The notes: a model not told the origin generated them from the letters alone. 33,946 nt of DNA from CAYNDB01 sp964395915 (GCA_964395915.1 CAYNDB010000011.1:1-33946); one strand, 5' to 3'; numbered from the stretch's first letter, positions 1 to 7,663 are shown. Translations and numbers: made by a program.

Positions 1-488
1 GCCACAGCGGCGCCAGCCATTCCCTGAGCCTGTTTTTCGGCAGGCGCCATGTTTAAGAGCGGGATGTTAAACGTGCCATCCCTCCGTTTTAGAATGTTGA
101 CTATCGGGCCGTCCACCTCGAGGGAGGTGAAGGTAAGCGCTCCTTTCAGAGTCTCCCAGATATTTATTTTGGCGGTTAAATTTTTAGCGGCCACTATGGG
201 GCGCCCCTTATGAGTGATTTTTAATCCTCCGATTGAGACACCTGCGCCGTCAAGGATCTGGAAATCTATTTTTTCCGCCGTAAACTCCGCTTTTATAGCG
301 GTCGAGACCATTTTCTCTATTAGAGGTTTGTAATTATCCCAGTGGTAAAGGGTGTAGCCCATATATATGACGGCAAGAGCCAGGGCCGTTTTATATAAGC
401 AACCGGCGCAGAAAGCTACCTTTCCGGCCCAGCTTTTTTTTTCGCTGGATTCTTCTGGGAGGTCCCCATTCGGGGATTTGGAGCTCAT
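1..488 (-). CDS. AsmA-like envelope protein, N-terminal part (runs off window)
   Basis: An open frame starts at an ATG at 488-486 on the minus strand and runs unbroken to the window edge, giving about 162 residues of a longer protein. The first 25 residues are hydrophilic. A single membrane segment follows at about residues 32-48 (TALALAVIYMGYTLYHW). The rest alternates short beta-like stretches: VSIGGLKITHKGRPIVAAKN, then LTFTSLEVDGPIVNILKRRD and GTFNIPLL. This is the pattern of AsmA/TamB/DUF748 proteins, which hang from the inner membrane into the periplasm and are linked to phospholipid transport and outer-membrane biogenesis. The family call rests on layout and these phrases, not on a catalytic motif. 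It lies 74 bases downstream of rplS, beyond a probable terminator, so it is likely transcribed separately. Confidence 0.6.
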   Translation of the reverse strand, partial: MSSKSPNGDLPEESSEKKSWAGKVAFCAGCLYKTALALAVIYMGYTLYHWDNYKPLIEKMVSTAIKAEFTAEKIDFQILDGAGVSIGGLKITHKGRPIVAAKNLTAKINIWETLKGALTFTSLEVDGPIVNILKRRDGTFNIPLLNMAPAEKQAQGMAGAAV

Positions 489-489
489 A

Positions 490-509
490 GGCTTTATATT
501 AGCAAAGCC
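490..509 (-). other. Small hairpin just upstream of the AsmA-like start
   Basis: GGCTTT (490-495) and AAAGCC (504-509) are inverted with an 8-base loop, directly before the start codon at 488. It would place structure over the ribosome-binding region and could affect initiation. It may also be chance. Confidence 0.25.
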
Positions 510-521
510 AGGGTAATATAG

Positions 522-555
522 AAAAAAAGACTTTAAACGCGCTTATTCCACGCGT
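522..555 (-). terminator. Probable rho-independent terminator after rplS
   Basis: On the minus strand, just after the rplS stop, ACGCG (555-551) and CGCGT (541-537) form a stem with a 9-base loop. A T-rich run follows, including seven T on the minus strand at 528-522. The stem is short, so efficiency is uncertain, but position and polarity fit the end of the ffh-rplS operon. Confidence 0.5.
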
Positions 556-562
556 CATATAG

Positions 563-904
563 TTAGAACTTTTCCACCAGTCGCGCCGCCTTGCCTCTCA
601 AGCCTCTCAGGAAGTAAAGCTTGGCGCGGCGAACTTTTCCGGAGCGAACGACATCGACTTTTTCAACTCTGGGGGAATGGAGAGGAAAAATTCGCTCTAC
701 ACCGACGCCAGAAGAGGTTTTACGTACGGTAAACGTCTCTCTCACACCGCTATTCTTCCTGGCGATCACAACGCCTTCAACCACCTGTATACGCTCTTTT
801 TCTCCCTCAACAACACGCATATGCACTTTCACCGTGTCGCCGATAGCAAATTCGGGAACGGTATCTTTCATATATTGTTTTTCGACAAATTCTATCGCGG
901 TCAT
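563..904 (-). CDS. rplS: 50S ribosomal protein L19
   Basis: The 113-residue product matches L19 along its length: an N-terminal helix (IEFVEKQYMK), the beta-barrel core with FAIGDTVKVHMRVVEGEKER, the conserved block RKNSGVRETFTVRKTSSGVG, VERIFPLHSPRVEKVDV, and the basic tail GKVRRAKLYFLRGLRGKAAR. L19 sits at the interface of the two ribosomal subunits. Length is normal for the family (about 115). It starts with ATG at 904 and overlaps the end of the upstream RNA methyltransferase gene by 4 bases, so the two are probably translationally coupled. It is the last gene of the operon before the terminator. Confidence 0.97.
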   Translation of the reverse strand: MTAIEFVEKQYMKDTVPEFAIGDTVKVHMRVVEGEKERIQVVEGVVIARKNSGVRETFTVRKTSSGVGVERIFPLHSPRVEKVDVVRSGKVRRAKLYFLRGLRGKAARLVEKF

Positions 905-1497
905 TTTTCTTTATCTCCAATAATCGTATATCCCAGAAGCCTGTCCAGTATTATGGCGACTGCGCTTCGCACCGGAAGGTGGTTAAAATCCCCAACTCCC
1001 TCGATCGGCTCCAATCTTAAATCCGTCATTTCCATAACAGATGGCGCCAACCCGTGACCCGTGCCGAACAGTAATACCGCTCGATTCATAGACTCAAGAC
1101 GCTCTCTAGCATCACTGTAGGTGGCGCATCCGCCTCCTACAGGCTCCTTGGCTCCGGTGGTGATAATCGACACCTTGCCATCGCCGAATTGGAAATTATC
1201 TATCATGTCATCAATGCTGTCAACAACTTTCACTGAACGCAAGGCGTCTTTGCGATGCGGGTTATGCCCCCCCCCGGCCCCTTCAATCCAGTGTTCCGTT
1301 AATCTTTCAACCAGCCTTTTTTGGGCGTTAAGCGGGGTTATAATAAAAAATTCCGGCACACCGTATGTCCGGCAAATTCTTGCGATATCATGCACGTCAA
1401 GAGTTGTCACAGAGGAGGTGACCACATCGCCTGTTTTATTCAGCACCGGGTGGTGGACAAGACCTACCGCGAGCTTGGCTCCAAGATTCGAAGCCAC
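901..1497 (-). CDS. SAM-dependent RNA methyltransferase, Methyltrn_RNA_4 (PF09936) type
   Basis: The 198-residue product opens with KLAVGLVHHPVLNKTGDVV and continues with TTLDVHDIARICRTYGV, a pattern I associate with the SPOUT-like Methyltrn_RNA_4 family, which often sits beside trmD. Late motifs include LLFGTGHGLAPSVMEMTDL and FNHLPVRSAVAIILDRLLG; the glycine-rich loop and the NHLPVRSA segment are typical of the SAM-binding trefoil knot. The substrate RNA is not known to me. The start is a GTG at 1497 that shares one base with the trmD stop, indicating tight coupling between two predicted RNA methyltransferases. Confidence 0.82.
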   Translation of the reverse strand: MASNLGAKLAVGLVHHPVLNKTGDVVTSSVTTLDVHDIARICRTYGVPEFFIITPLNAQKRLVERLTEHWIEGAGGGHNPHRKDALRSVKVVDSIDDMIDNFQFGDGKVSIITTGAKEPVGGGCATYSDARERLESMNRAVLLFGTGHGLAPSVMEMTDLRLEPIEGVGDFNHLPVRSAVAIILDRLLGYTIIGDKEK

Positions 1498-2234
1498 TAT
1501 GATTCGCTCTCACGCAAGATATTTTTCACCATAAGCTTTTCTTTATCAGTAAGTTCAGCTAAATCCAAAAGGTCAGGGCGACGTTGGGCCGTCCTGATGA
1601 CAGATTGTTCTCGCCGCCACTCCTCGATCTTTTTATGATCGCCGGACAGCAGGACATCGGGGACTTTCAAACCCTCATATTCATCCGGGCGTGTGTAATG
1701 CGGATGCTCAAGCAGGTGTCCCGTATGCGAATCGTTAACAGTCGAGAGCTCTTCTTTTACAACGCCCGGCTTGAGCCTTGCCACTGCGTCCACTAAAACC
1801 ATCGCTGGTATCTCGCCGCCTGTCAGCACATAATCGCCAATGGATATCTCCCTGTCGGCGCACAATGTTCGCACACGCTCATCCACCCCTTCATACCGTC
1901 CGCACAAGATGATAAGACCCGGAGCCTCGGATAGTTCTATCGCCATTTTCTGGTCGAACACTTCTCCCTGCGGCGTCATCAATATAACCTGCGCCTCTTT
2001 GTTTTGTTCACGCAGTTCATCGACAGCTTTTACGAACGGCTCTACTTTCATCACCATCCCGGCTCCGCCACCGTATGGGGAGTCGTCGGTTGTGTGATGT
2101 TTGTCGTATGTCCATTTGCGCAGGTCGTGAACACTTACGCTGATTTTCCCGCTCTCAACGGCGCGTCCTATTATGGAGTGGTCGAGCGGCCCTTTAAACA
2201 TTTCCGGGAAGATTGTTACTATGTCGAATCGCAT
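1497..2234 (-). CDS. trmD: tRNA (guanine-N1-)-methyltransferase
   Basis: TrmD methylates G37 of tRNAs next to the anticodon and prevents frameshifting. The protein starts MRFDIVTIFPEMFKGPL, the standard TrmD N-terminus, and has the knot motifs LCGRYEGVDERV and GDYVLTGGEIPAMVLVDA. The C-terminal helical part carries GLKVPDVLLSGDHKKIEEWR. I chose the ATG at 2234 because family members begin exactly there. An in-frame TTG at 2246 would add MSNV and overlap the rimM stop. With the ATG the protein has 245 residues, normal for TrmD. It follows rimM directly, as in many bacteria. Confidence 0.95.
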   Translation of the reverse strand: MRFDIVTIFPEMFKGPLDHSIIGRAVESGKISVSVHDLRKWTYDKHHTTDDSPYGGGAGMVMKVEPFVKAVDELREQNKEAQVILMTPQGEVFDQKMAIELSEAPGLIILCGRYEGVDERVRTLCADREISIGDYVLTGGEIPAMVLVDAVARLKPGVVKEELSTVNDSHTGHLLEHPHYTRPDEYEGLKVPDVLLSGDHKKIEEWRREQSVIRTAQRRPDLLDLAELTDKEKLMVKNILRESES

Positions 2235-2238
2235 AACA

Positions 2239-2742
2239 TTACTCAACTTCTTCCATCAGCTTCATCACAATGCGGCCTTGTTCAAGATCAACCTCTTTAA
2301 GGGTTTCAGACATGCATGGTGTGAGTATCTCGCCTCCACCGGGAGTTTTTATTTCCCACACATCTTTTTCTCCTGCGGAGAAGAATCCTTTAAGCTCGCC
2401 CAGAAGTTTCCCATCCGGGTCGTATACAGGTAGTCCTACGATCTCCTCATAATAATATTTTCCTTTGGGCAAATCCGGTATAAGATTTCTTTCGGCAAGA
2501 AGCGTGCATGGAGTGAACTCGCGGATTTTTTCGGGAGTGTCCACACCGTTTAATTCGACGATATTCATCTTCCCGCCGCGAACCATTTTGAGCTTCAAAC
2601 TAAAAGCTTGCGCGCCGGACTCCGGCTCTATTATGAGATCACGCCCAACGAGACTTAGAACGGCTTCTTCAAAATATGGTTGAAGCTTGATTTCTCCATG
2701 GACACCGTGCGGTTTTATTAATCTGCCGATGGCGATTTTCAA
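2239..2742 (-). CDS. rimM: 16S rRNA processing protein RimM
   Basis: RimM helps maturation of the 30S head and binds ribosomal protein S19. The 167-residue protein shows the N-terminal beta-barrel opening IAIGRLIKPHGVHGEIKLQP, a middle LNGVDTPEKIREFTPCTLL, and the PRC-barrel segment YYYEEIVGLPVYDPDGKLLG. The C-terminal stretch ending in VDLEQGRIVMKLME is also typical. The start is TTG at 2742, because the RimM fold begins at that point and no nearby ATG would preserve it; a GAG lies about 9 bases upstream. It sits between khpA and trmD in the conserved order. Confidence 0.94.
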   Translation of the reverse strand: MKIAIGRLIKPHGVHGEIKLQPYFEEAVLSLVGRDLIIEPESGAQAFSLKLKMVRGGKMNIVELNGVDTPEKIREFTPCTLLAERNLIPDLPKGKYYYEEIVGLPVYDPDGKLLGELKGFFSAGEKDVWEIKTPGGGEILTPCMSETLKEVDLEQGRIVMKLMEEVE

Positions 2743-2790
2743 TTTTCTCGATATTAGGCTTGCAGGCTTACCGGGTATATTCGAGCGATA

Positions 2791-3033
2791 TCACTCTTCA
2801 TCCGGCTCCAATATTTCCAGTGACGCCTTGGTATTATTCTTCAAGGCGGAAGCGCTGATGATAGACCGCAAGGCCGAAGCTGTTCTGCCGCGTCGGCCGA
2901 TAACTTTGCCAAGGTCGTCAGGATCCACCCGCAAATGATACTCTGCCGCCTCACCGCTCTCATCGCTTGTCACCTCCACCTCATCCGGGTGGTCGACAAG
3001 CTCCTGGGCAATGTGCGCTATTAATTCTTTCAT
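2791..3033 (-). CDS. khpA: KH-domain RNA-binding protein KhpA
   Basis: A small RNA-binding protein of 80 residues with one KH domain; the GxxG loop is in LGKVIGRRGRTASALRSII. It begins MKELIAHIAQELVDHPDEV, matching KhpA/YlqC proteins, which bind RNA with KhpB in some Gram-positive bacteria. The frame could start 20 codons earlier, but that extension (MRWLGSQNFTF) overlaps rpsP and is unlike the family. The chosen ATG at 3033 has a GAGG 6 to 9 bases upstream. The position between rpsP and rimM is the usual one. Confidence 0.92.
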   Translation of the reverse strand: MKELIAHIAQELVDHPDEVEVTSDESGEAAEYHLRVDPDDLGKVIGRRGRTASALRSIISASALKNNTKASLEILEPDEE

Positions 3034-3076
3034 AAGCCTCTCACAATAAAAATGATCGTTGAAAGTAAAATTCTGG

Positions 3077-3331
3077 CTACCTAGCCACCGCAATGCCCTG
3101 CTTTTTTAACAGGCTGCGAACAGTGTCAGAAACCTGAGCCCCGGTCTTAAGCCAGTATTCCACACGCTCAGGCTTGAAGCTTACCTGGTTCTCAGTTTTG
3201 TTAGGGTCGTAATGCCCCACAATCTCCACTTCCCGTCCGCCGTCCCGTGGGTTGCGTGAATCGGTCGCCATAACTCTATATATCGGTTTTTTCTTTGTAC
3301 CGATTCGCTTTAATCTCAGTATTACCGCCAA
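3077..3331 (-). CDS. rpsP: 30S ribosomal protein S16
   Basis: S16 binds 16S rRNA in the body of the small subunit. The product contains LRLKRIGTKKKPIYRVMATD and SRNPRDGGREVEIVGHYDPN, followed by ERVEYWLKTGAQVSDTVRSL, which cover nearly the whole protein. I set the start at a TTG at 3331: it corresponds to the family's MAVxIRLKR beginning and has a strong GGAGGA about 5 bases upstream. Starting at the ATG at 3376 would add 15 residues and overlap ffh. With TTG the protein has 84 residues, typical for S16. Confidence 0.95.
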   Translation of the reverse strand: MAVILRLKRIGTKKKPIYRVMATDSRNPRDGGREVEIVGHYDPNKTENQVSFKPERVEYWLKTGAQVSDTVRSLLKKQGIAVAR

Positions 3332-3350
3332 TCTATCCTCCAGGTTAAAA

Positions 3351-4691
3351 TTATTGCCCCATGCCAAGTCCGGCAAATGGGTTCATCATCGATTTATTTC
3401 CTTTTTTCTTTCCAAAAGATTTCATCATTTTTTTCATCTTCTGGAAATTTTTCAGCAATTTGTTCACCTCCACAAGGTCCAGCCCGCTCCCTCTGGCTAT
3501 CCGCCTTTTTCTGGAGGTGTTTATCATACCCGGCTGCGCTCTTTCTTTCAACGTCATAGAGCTTATTATCGCTTCAACCCTTACGAGTTCCTCTGGATCA
3601 GGGCTTGCGTTCTTCATTGCGGAGCCCATGCCCGGGATCATTTTCATCAGCTCATCCACCGGCCCCATCTTTTTAATCATCTGCAGCTGCTCTAAAAAAT
3701 CGTTCAGGTCGAACTGGGCGGACATCATTTTAGCCGCCTGTTTTTCAGCCTTTTTCTGGTCTATATTCTCCTGCGCTTTCTCCACAAGGCTCAACACATC
3801 GCCCATGCCGAGGATACGCCCGGCCAGCCTGTCTGGATAAAACGGTTCGAATTCGTCTATCTTCTCGCCCACACCGACGAACTTTATCGGCACGCCCGTC
3901 ACATTTTTAATCGATAACGCCGCGCCGCCTCTGGTATCACCGTCGAGCTTCGTCAATATCACACCGGTCATGCCGATTATCTCGTTGAACGTTTTGGCGA
4001 CGTTTACAGCGTCTTGCCCTGTCATCGTATCGGCAACGAACAAGATTTCAGTCGGGTTGACGGCGTTCCGAATATCTTTTAGCTCCTCCATCATCGTGTC
4101 GTCGATATGGAGGCGGCCGGCTGTGTCCACAAGAAGCACGTTGGCGTTATGTTTCGACATCGAGGCTAAGGCTTGCTTGCAAATATCGACAGGTTTCATC
4201 TCCGTTGTAGAGTTGAAAACAGGGATATCGAGCTGTTCACCCAAAACTTTAAGCTGTTCGATAGCGGCGGGGCGGTATACATCGGCAGGGACAAGCATGG
4301 GCCTGTACCCTTGTTTTAAAATCCATTTGGCAAGTTTTGCGGCGCTGGTCGTTTTACCGGAGCCTTGAAGACCGGTCATCAAAGCCACTGTCGGGCCGCG
4401 TTCCGCAAAGGTAAATTCGGAAAGCTCTCCGCCCAATATGTCTACCAGCCGATCGTGTACGATCTTTATCATATGCTGGCCGGGGTTGATTCCAGGCGCC
4501 GTCCTTGTTCCAAGCGCTTCTTTGCCGATATCGGCTATGAACTCTTTTACAACGCCAAGGTTCACGTCCGCTTCCAGCAGAGCCATGCGCACGTCGCGCA
4601 AAGCCTCGGAGACGTTTTCCTCTGTAAGCTTGTGTAGCCCCTGGAGCCTTTTTACAACTCCTTCAAACTTATCGCTTAAATTTTCAAACAT
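3351..4691 (-). CDS. ffh: Signal recognition particle protein Ffh
   Basis: Ffh is the SRP GTPase that binds signal sequences of nascent membrane proteins and docks to FtsY. The 446-residue protein has the N-domain (MFENLSDKFEGVVKRLQG), the P-loop GLQGSGKTTSAAKLA, VPADVYRPAAIEQL, DTAGRLHID, and the guanine motif TKLDGDTRGGAALS. The methionine-rich M domain covers about the last 120 residues and includes MPFQ-like replacement SRKRRIARGSG, the SRP RNA-binding helix. Length is normal. The ATG at 4691 is the first gene of the operon. The tail KKGNKSMMNPFAGLGMGQ is typical. Confidence 0.97.
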   Translation of the reverse strand: MFENLSDKFEGVVKRLQGLHKLTEENVSEALRDVRMALLEADVNLGVVKEFIADIGKEALGTRTAPGINPGQHMIKIVHDRLVDILGGELSEFTFAERGPTVALMTGLQGSGKTTSAAKLAKWILKQGYRPMLVPADVYRPAAIEQLKVLGEQLDIPVFNSTTEMKPVDICKQALASMSKHNANVLLVDTAGRLHIDDTMMEELKDIRNAVNPTEILFVADTMTGQDAVNVAKTFNEIIGMTGVILTKLDGDTRGGAALSIKNVTGVPIKFVGVGEKIDEFEPFYPDRLAGRILGMGDVLSLVEKAQENIDQKKAEKQAAKMMSAQFDLNDFLEQLQMIKKMGPVDELMKMIPGMGSAMKNASPDPEELVRVEAIISSMTLKERAQPGMINTSRKRRIARGSGLDLVEVNKLLKNFQKMKKMMKSFGKKKGNKSMMNPFAGLGMGQ

Positions 4692-4810
4692 TTATCTTTT
4701 TATTATGATGCTGTCCATGTTCAGATACGCTCAGAGTCTCAAAACCCCGAAAAAATGGAATAGAGAAGTTTATCAGGTGGCGTTGAAGATGTCCAATATA
4801 GGTCTAAAAG

Positions 4811-4993
4811 AGTAGTGTCTCAGTTTGAATTTTTTCTATTGTTGAGATCCTTCCCCTTCGGCTCAGGATGACAGAGGGCGGTTTACAAATCGCCCCTACC
4901 ACACTCCAGGTTGTCATTCTGAAGAGCTTATGCGACGAAGAATCTCTACAATTGAAATTCAATAGAGTCATTATTTCAAACTGAGACACTACT
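4811..4993. mobile_element. MITE-like element with perfect 19-bp terminal inverted repeats
   Basis: AGTAGTGTCTCAGTTTGAA at 4811-4829 is the exact inverse of the sequence at 4975-4993, and both arms continue with an inverted CTATTG further in. Inside are a second pair of imperfect inverted segments: a GAGATCCTTC...CAGGATGACA stretch (4843-4872) and a TGTCATTCTGA...AGAATCTC stretch (4912-4946). The whole is 183 bp with no plausible gene. Perfect ends, small size and nested palindromes are the marks of a miniature inverted-repeat transposable element moved in trans. A TA two bases inside each end (4813-4814 and its mirror) would suit a TA-targeting IS630/Tc1-type transposase, but this is a guess. 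Confidence 0.72.
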
Positions 4994-5125
4994 TGTTGCG
5001 GCGATACTTCCCTTGGGAAGGAGAAGTGGGGATGAAAAAATTAAACACGCTTCTATTTGTTTCTTATGGTATATATTTTTTTAATTACTTTTTTGAATTT
5101 ATACTGTTTTGGGGTTTAGAAAGAA

Positions 5126-6094
5126 ATGAACCAAGGACAATGCCCTGTTTGTGACTATGGAAACGTTGCGCTTAATTCTAGCGGAGCGTTAGACCAACTC
5201 TATCACTATGACTGTCCTAGGTGCGGTCCTTTTACGATTACTGATTACGCTCTCATTGAAATTGAAAACATACAAGAACATTTCAAAATAAAACTTTCAG
5301 CATGGATTAGGGAAAAAAAAGAATTTAAAGAATCACCCCCTAAAATAACTTCATACACAGTAAAAGGTGAGATGGAGAATCTTCCAAATTATTCGGTAGC
5401 CGAAAAACTAACAAAACTTTTACAAGTAATTAAGAAACGCTCTGGTCATTTAGGAGACCTTGTTGAGCTTACGAGTGAAACTGATTTCCCTGTTGCATGG
5501 GCTGAAAATAAGGATGAACTATTTTATTTGGCTAAAGGGCTAAAAAGAAAAGGGTATCTTGAGCCTTTTGATGATACGTTTACAAAAACCACTTGTATAC
5601 TTACCGCTGAAGGTATTGAGCACCTAGAAAAACAACCACATAAGGAAAGTTTTGGAAAAATTAACCATCGATACATTGTTGGACAAGCCAACAAATGCGA
5701 TACGAAAATTTCTGACGGTGACAATGATGGCGCGATTACAAATGCCCGGACTCTTGTAGAGGCTGTTTTAAATGAAATTCTGATAAAAAACGGCGAAGAT
5801 TCGCATAATTTTAATGGTGATTTACTAAAACTATACAAGCGTGTTCAAAAAATCCTGGATCTTGAACCAAACAATAAAGACGTTGATGACACTCTAAATC
5901 AATATTTACGCGGCCTGATAGGCGTAGTCTCTGGTTTATCCGGCCTACGGAATAAAATGAGCGACTCTCATGTTCAAAAAGTTAAACCCGAAAAGCGTCA
6001 TGCAAAATTGACCGTAGATTCAGCAAAGACTTTAGCGGAGTTTTTGTTCGAAGAAATGATTGCTATGCAGGACAAGGTGTCATCCCGGACTTGA
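5126..6094 (+). CDS. Zinc ribbon - winged-helix-like - Abi_C (abortive infection) protein
   Basis: A 322-residue protein in three parts. Residues 6-33 hold two Cys pairs (CPVC at 6-9, CPRC at 30-33), a zinc ribbon. Residues about 90-170 look like a winged helix, with ELFYLAKGLKRKGYLEPF and ILTAEGIEHLEKQ. Residues about 183-312 resemble the Abi_C domain (PF14355) of abortive-infection proteins: DGAITNARTLVEAVLNEIL, LLKLYKRVQKILDL, then LSGLRNKMSDSH and HAKLTVDSAKTLAEFL. R275-N276 and H282 fit the Rx4-6H pattern of HEPN ribonucleases, so an RNA-cleaving anti-phage function is a reasonable inference, not shown. Base composition is more AT-rich than its neighbours and codon choice differs, suggesting transfer. 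It has no operon partners: a MITE lies upstream and a palindromic repeat contains its stop codon. A TATACT at 5100-5105 could be its -10 box, with no clear -35. Confidence 0.75.
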   Translation: MNQGQCPVCDYGNVALNSSGALDQLYHYDCPRCGPFTITDYALIEIENIQEHFKIKLSAWIREKKEFKESPPKITSYTVKGEMENLPNYSVAEKLTKLLQVIKKRSGHLGDLVELTSETDFPVAWAENKDELFYLAKGLKRKGYLEPFDDTFTKTTCILTAEGIEHLEKQPHKESFGKINHRYIVGQANKCDTKISDGDNDGAITNARTLVEAVLNEILIKNGEDSHNFNGDLLKLYKRVQKILDLEPNNKDVDDTLNQYLRGLIGVVSGLSGLRNKMSDSHVQKVKPEKRHAKLTVDSAKTLAEFLFEEMIAMQDKVSSRT

Positions 6095-6145
6095 TCCGGG
6101 ATCTCGCTGTACCCCACGGGATGCCGGACTAAATCCGGCATGACA
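6079..6145. repeat. Dispersed palindromic repeat, copy 1
   Basis: Two back-to-back palindromes: TGTCATCCCGGACTTGATCC...GGGATCTC and, after a 16-base spacer, GATGCCGGACTAAATCCGGCATGACA. The outer TGTCAT and ATGACA are inverted. The left end overlaps the last codons of the Abi_C gene and provides its TGA. Related copies lie at 14191 and 20948, with a partial one at 16204. Confidence 0.75.
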
Positions 6146-6220
6146 TTCTAAAGGAGCGGTTGGTTCGCCCTCTCGCTTGCGCCCCACCGCGAAAAGCGGG
6201 GGAGCGCAACAACAAAAGAC

Positions 6221-6574
6221 CTACAGAAACGGATTCGCGTATAGCAATATCAGCACTACGACCAGTGTATAAATCACCAGCGACTCGATCAAGGCAAGTC
6301 CGATAAGCATGTTGGTGAATATGCGTCCGTAGAATCCTGGATTGCGCGCCATCGCGTTCACAGCTCCGGAAACGGCGTTACCCATGCCGATACCGGCTCC
6401 ACCGGCGGCCAGCCCCAGCCCGACAACACAGCCGAGCGCTATATAGCTGAAAAAGCCCGCATACCTGCCTTCACCACCGGCGATTGCGGCTCCATCTGAC
6501 GCAAAACCCAGCGCAGGCGCCAGAACAATCGCCATAAAGCCGATGAGACCGACGATTTTCAATTTACCATTCAC
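6221..6574 (-). CDS. atpE: ATP synthase F0 subunit c, with N-terminal extension
   Basis: Subunit c forms the rotating ring of the membrane sector. Two hydrophobic hairpin helices are joined by the polar loop ARNPG (76-80). Helix 1 has the glycine repeat GLGLAAGGAGIGMG; helix 2 has the ion-binding acid E97 in LALIESLVIY and ends YANPF. The Gln that sodium rings usually have in helix 1 is a Met here (M64), so proton coupling is the more likely reading. The protein has 117 residues instead of about 80. The extra 35 residues look like a cleavable signal peptide ending near FAS-DG, as in some other bacterial c subunits. The GTG start at 6574 has a strong GGAGGG upstream. It follows atpB by 50 bases. 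Confidence 0.92.
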   Translation of the reverse strand: MNGKLKIVGLIGFMAIVLAPALGFASDGAAIAGGEGRYAGFFSYIALGCVVGLGLAAGGAGIGMGNAVSGAVNAMARNPGFYGRIFTNMLIGLALIESLVIYTLVVVLILLYANPFL

Positions 6575-6624
6575 TTTAAATGCCCTCCTTTAAAAGCTTG
6601 ATAACCTTAGTTATATAGTTTTTG

Positions 6625-7287
6625 TTAATGCGCTTCTTCGAGCGCTCCCGATATATAAACCATTGTCAGCAGAATAAATACAAGCGTCTGCAAAATTCCC
6701 AGTAAAAAAGTTAAACCGATCATGGGTATCGGCAGAAAAAGCGGGACGAGAAAGCCCAACACCAGAATCACCAGTTCGTCGCCCCGGACATTGCCGAACA
6801 GGCGCACAGCCAGAGTCAACGGCCGCGCCAGGTGCGAGATAACCTCTATCGGAAACATAAGGGGCATCATCCACCATACAGGGCCGAGAAAATGTTTGAT
6901 ATATCCGATCCCATGTCTGGAGACTCCGACAGATTGATAAAGAATGAACACCGTCAGCGCCAGCGCAAGATTCGTGTTTACATTAGCGGTAGGCGAAACG
7001 GCGCCTGGAATGAGGCCGATCATATTACCGCAGAAAATGAAAAAAGCCAGTGTGCCGATAAGCGGGAAGAAGCGTCGACCGTCCTTTCCCAATATCGAGT
7101 CGACAAACTGGGAAAGCTCCACAATGATCATCTCAAGAACGTTTTGGAGGCCGGAGGGGATGAGCTTGAACCCTCCACGAAGCGCAAGCGCAAGAACGGC
7201 GAATCCGATCATTATCACCCAAGTATAAGTAACATGGGGGTAATGCTCAAACCCCGGTACGACTATATAATTAATAGGCTCTTTCAT
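6625..7287 (-). CDS. atpB: ATP synthase F0 subunit a
   Basis: Subunit a is the stator channel through which protons reach the c-ring. The essential arginine is in the block ARPLTLAVRLFGNVRGDEL, followed by the long last membrane helices (LLGILQTLVFILLTMVYIS). Five or six hydrophobic helices are visible. An earlier TTG at 7314 would add nine residues, but it has no ribosome-binding site. The ATG at 7287 gives MKEPINYIVV and 220 residues, and overlaps the end of atpI by 17 bases. I prefer it on those grounds. The gene lies in an atpZ-atpI-atpB-atpE cluster. Confidence 0.94.
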   Translation of the reverse strand: MKEPINYIVVPGFEHYPHVTYTWVIMIGFAVLALALRGGFKLIPSGLQNVLEMIIVELSQFVDSILGKDGRRFFPLIGTLAFFIFCGNMIGLIPGAVSPTANVNTNLALALTVFILYQSVGVSRHGIGYIKHFLGPVWWMMPLMFPIEVISHLARPLTLAVRLFGNVRGDELVILVLGFLVPLFLPIPMIGLTFLLGILQTLVFILLTMVYISGALEEAH

Positions 7288-7663
7288 GTTTTTCCAAATG
7301 AAAATGTCTGCCAATCAGCAGAAACCATACGACAATTGATAAAAGCGTGATCGACAATCCTGCGATAAGAGCTGGCGCATTGATGACGTCCGCGTTCATA
7401 AACAAAACGATGGCGATGGCAATAAGGATGAACCGAACGAAAAAGGAGACAACCGCCATTCCTCTGGCGGATTGAGCCGGGACTTTTTCACTAAGGATGG
7501 CTCCAAGAAAACGTTCAAGATAAAGCAGGTTGCCAAAAGCGATGCCGCCGCCTAAAGCTACCGAGAAGGATATATCCGCCCTGTTAAAAGGAATTGTAGC
7601 CGCAACCGCCAGAAAATACAGAATGCCATAACATCGGCGCAAGCTTGAGTTGTTATTTGTCAT
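7271..7663 (-). CDS. atpI: ATP synthase protein I (AtpI-like)
   Basis: A 130-residue protein with four hydrophobic segments (about residues 13-26, 34-50, 70-88, 96-118) and a short basic C-terminus ending HLEKHERAY. Size, membrane layout and position before atpB fit ATP-synt_I proteins, assembly or magnesium-uptake helpers for the c-ring in other bacteria. Sequence similarity in this family is weak, so the call depends largely on context. It overlaps atpB and follows atpZ by 64 bases. Confidence 0.75.
   Translation of the reverse strand: MTNNNSSLRRCYGILYFLAVAATIPFNRADISFSVALGGGIAFGNLLYLERFLGAILSEKVPAQSARGMAVVSFFVRFILIAIAIVLFMNADVINAPALIAGLSITLLSIVVWFLLIGRHFHLEKHERAY

Noticed and set aside
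4804..4989. Open frame of 61 codons on the minus strand
   Set aside because: It lies wholly inside the MITE and translates its palindromes; no protein-like pattern.
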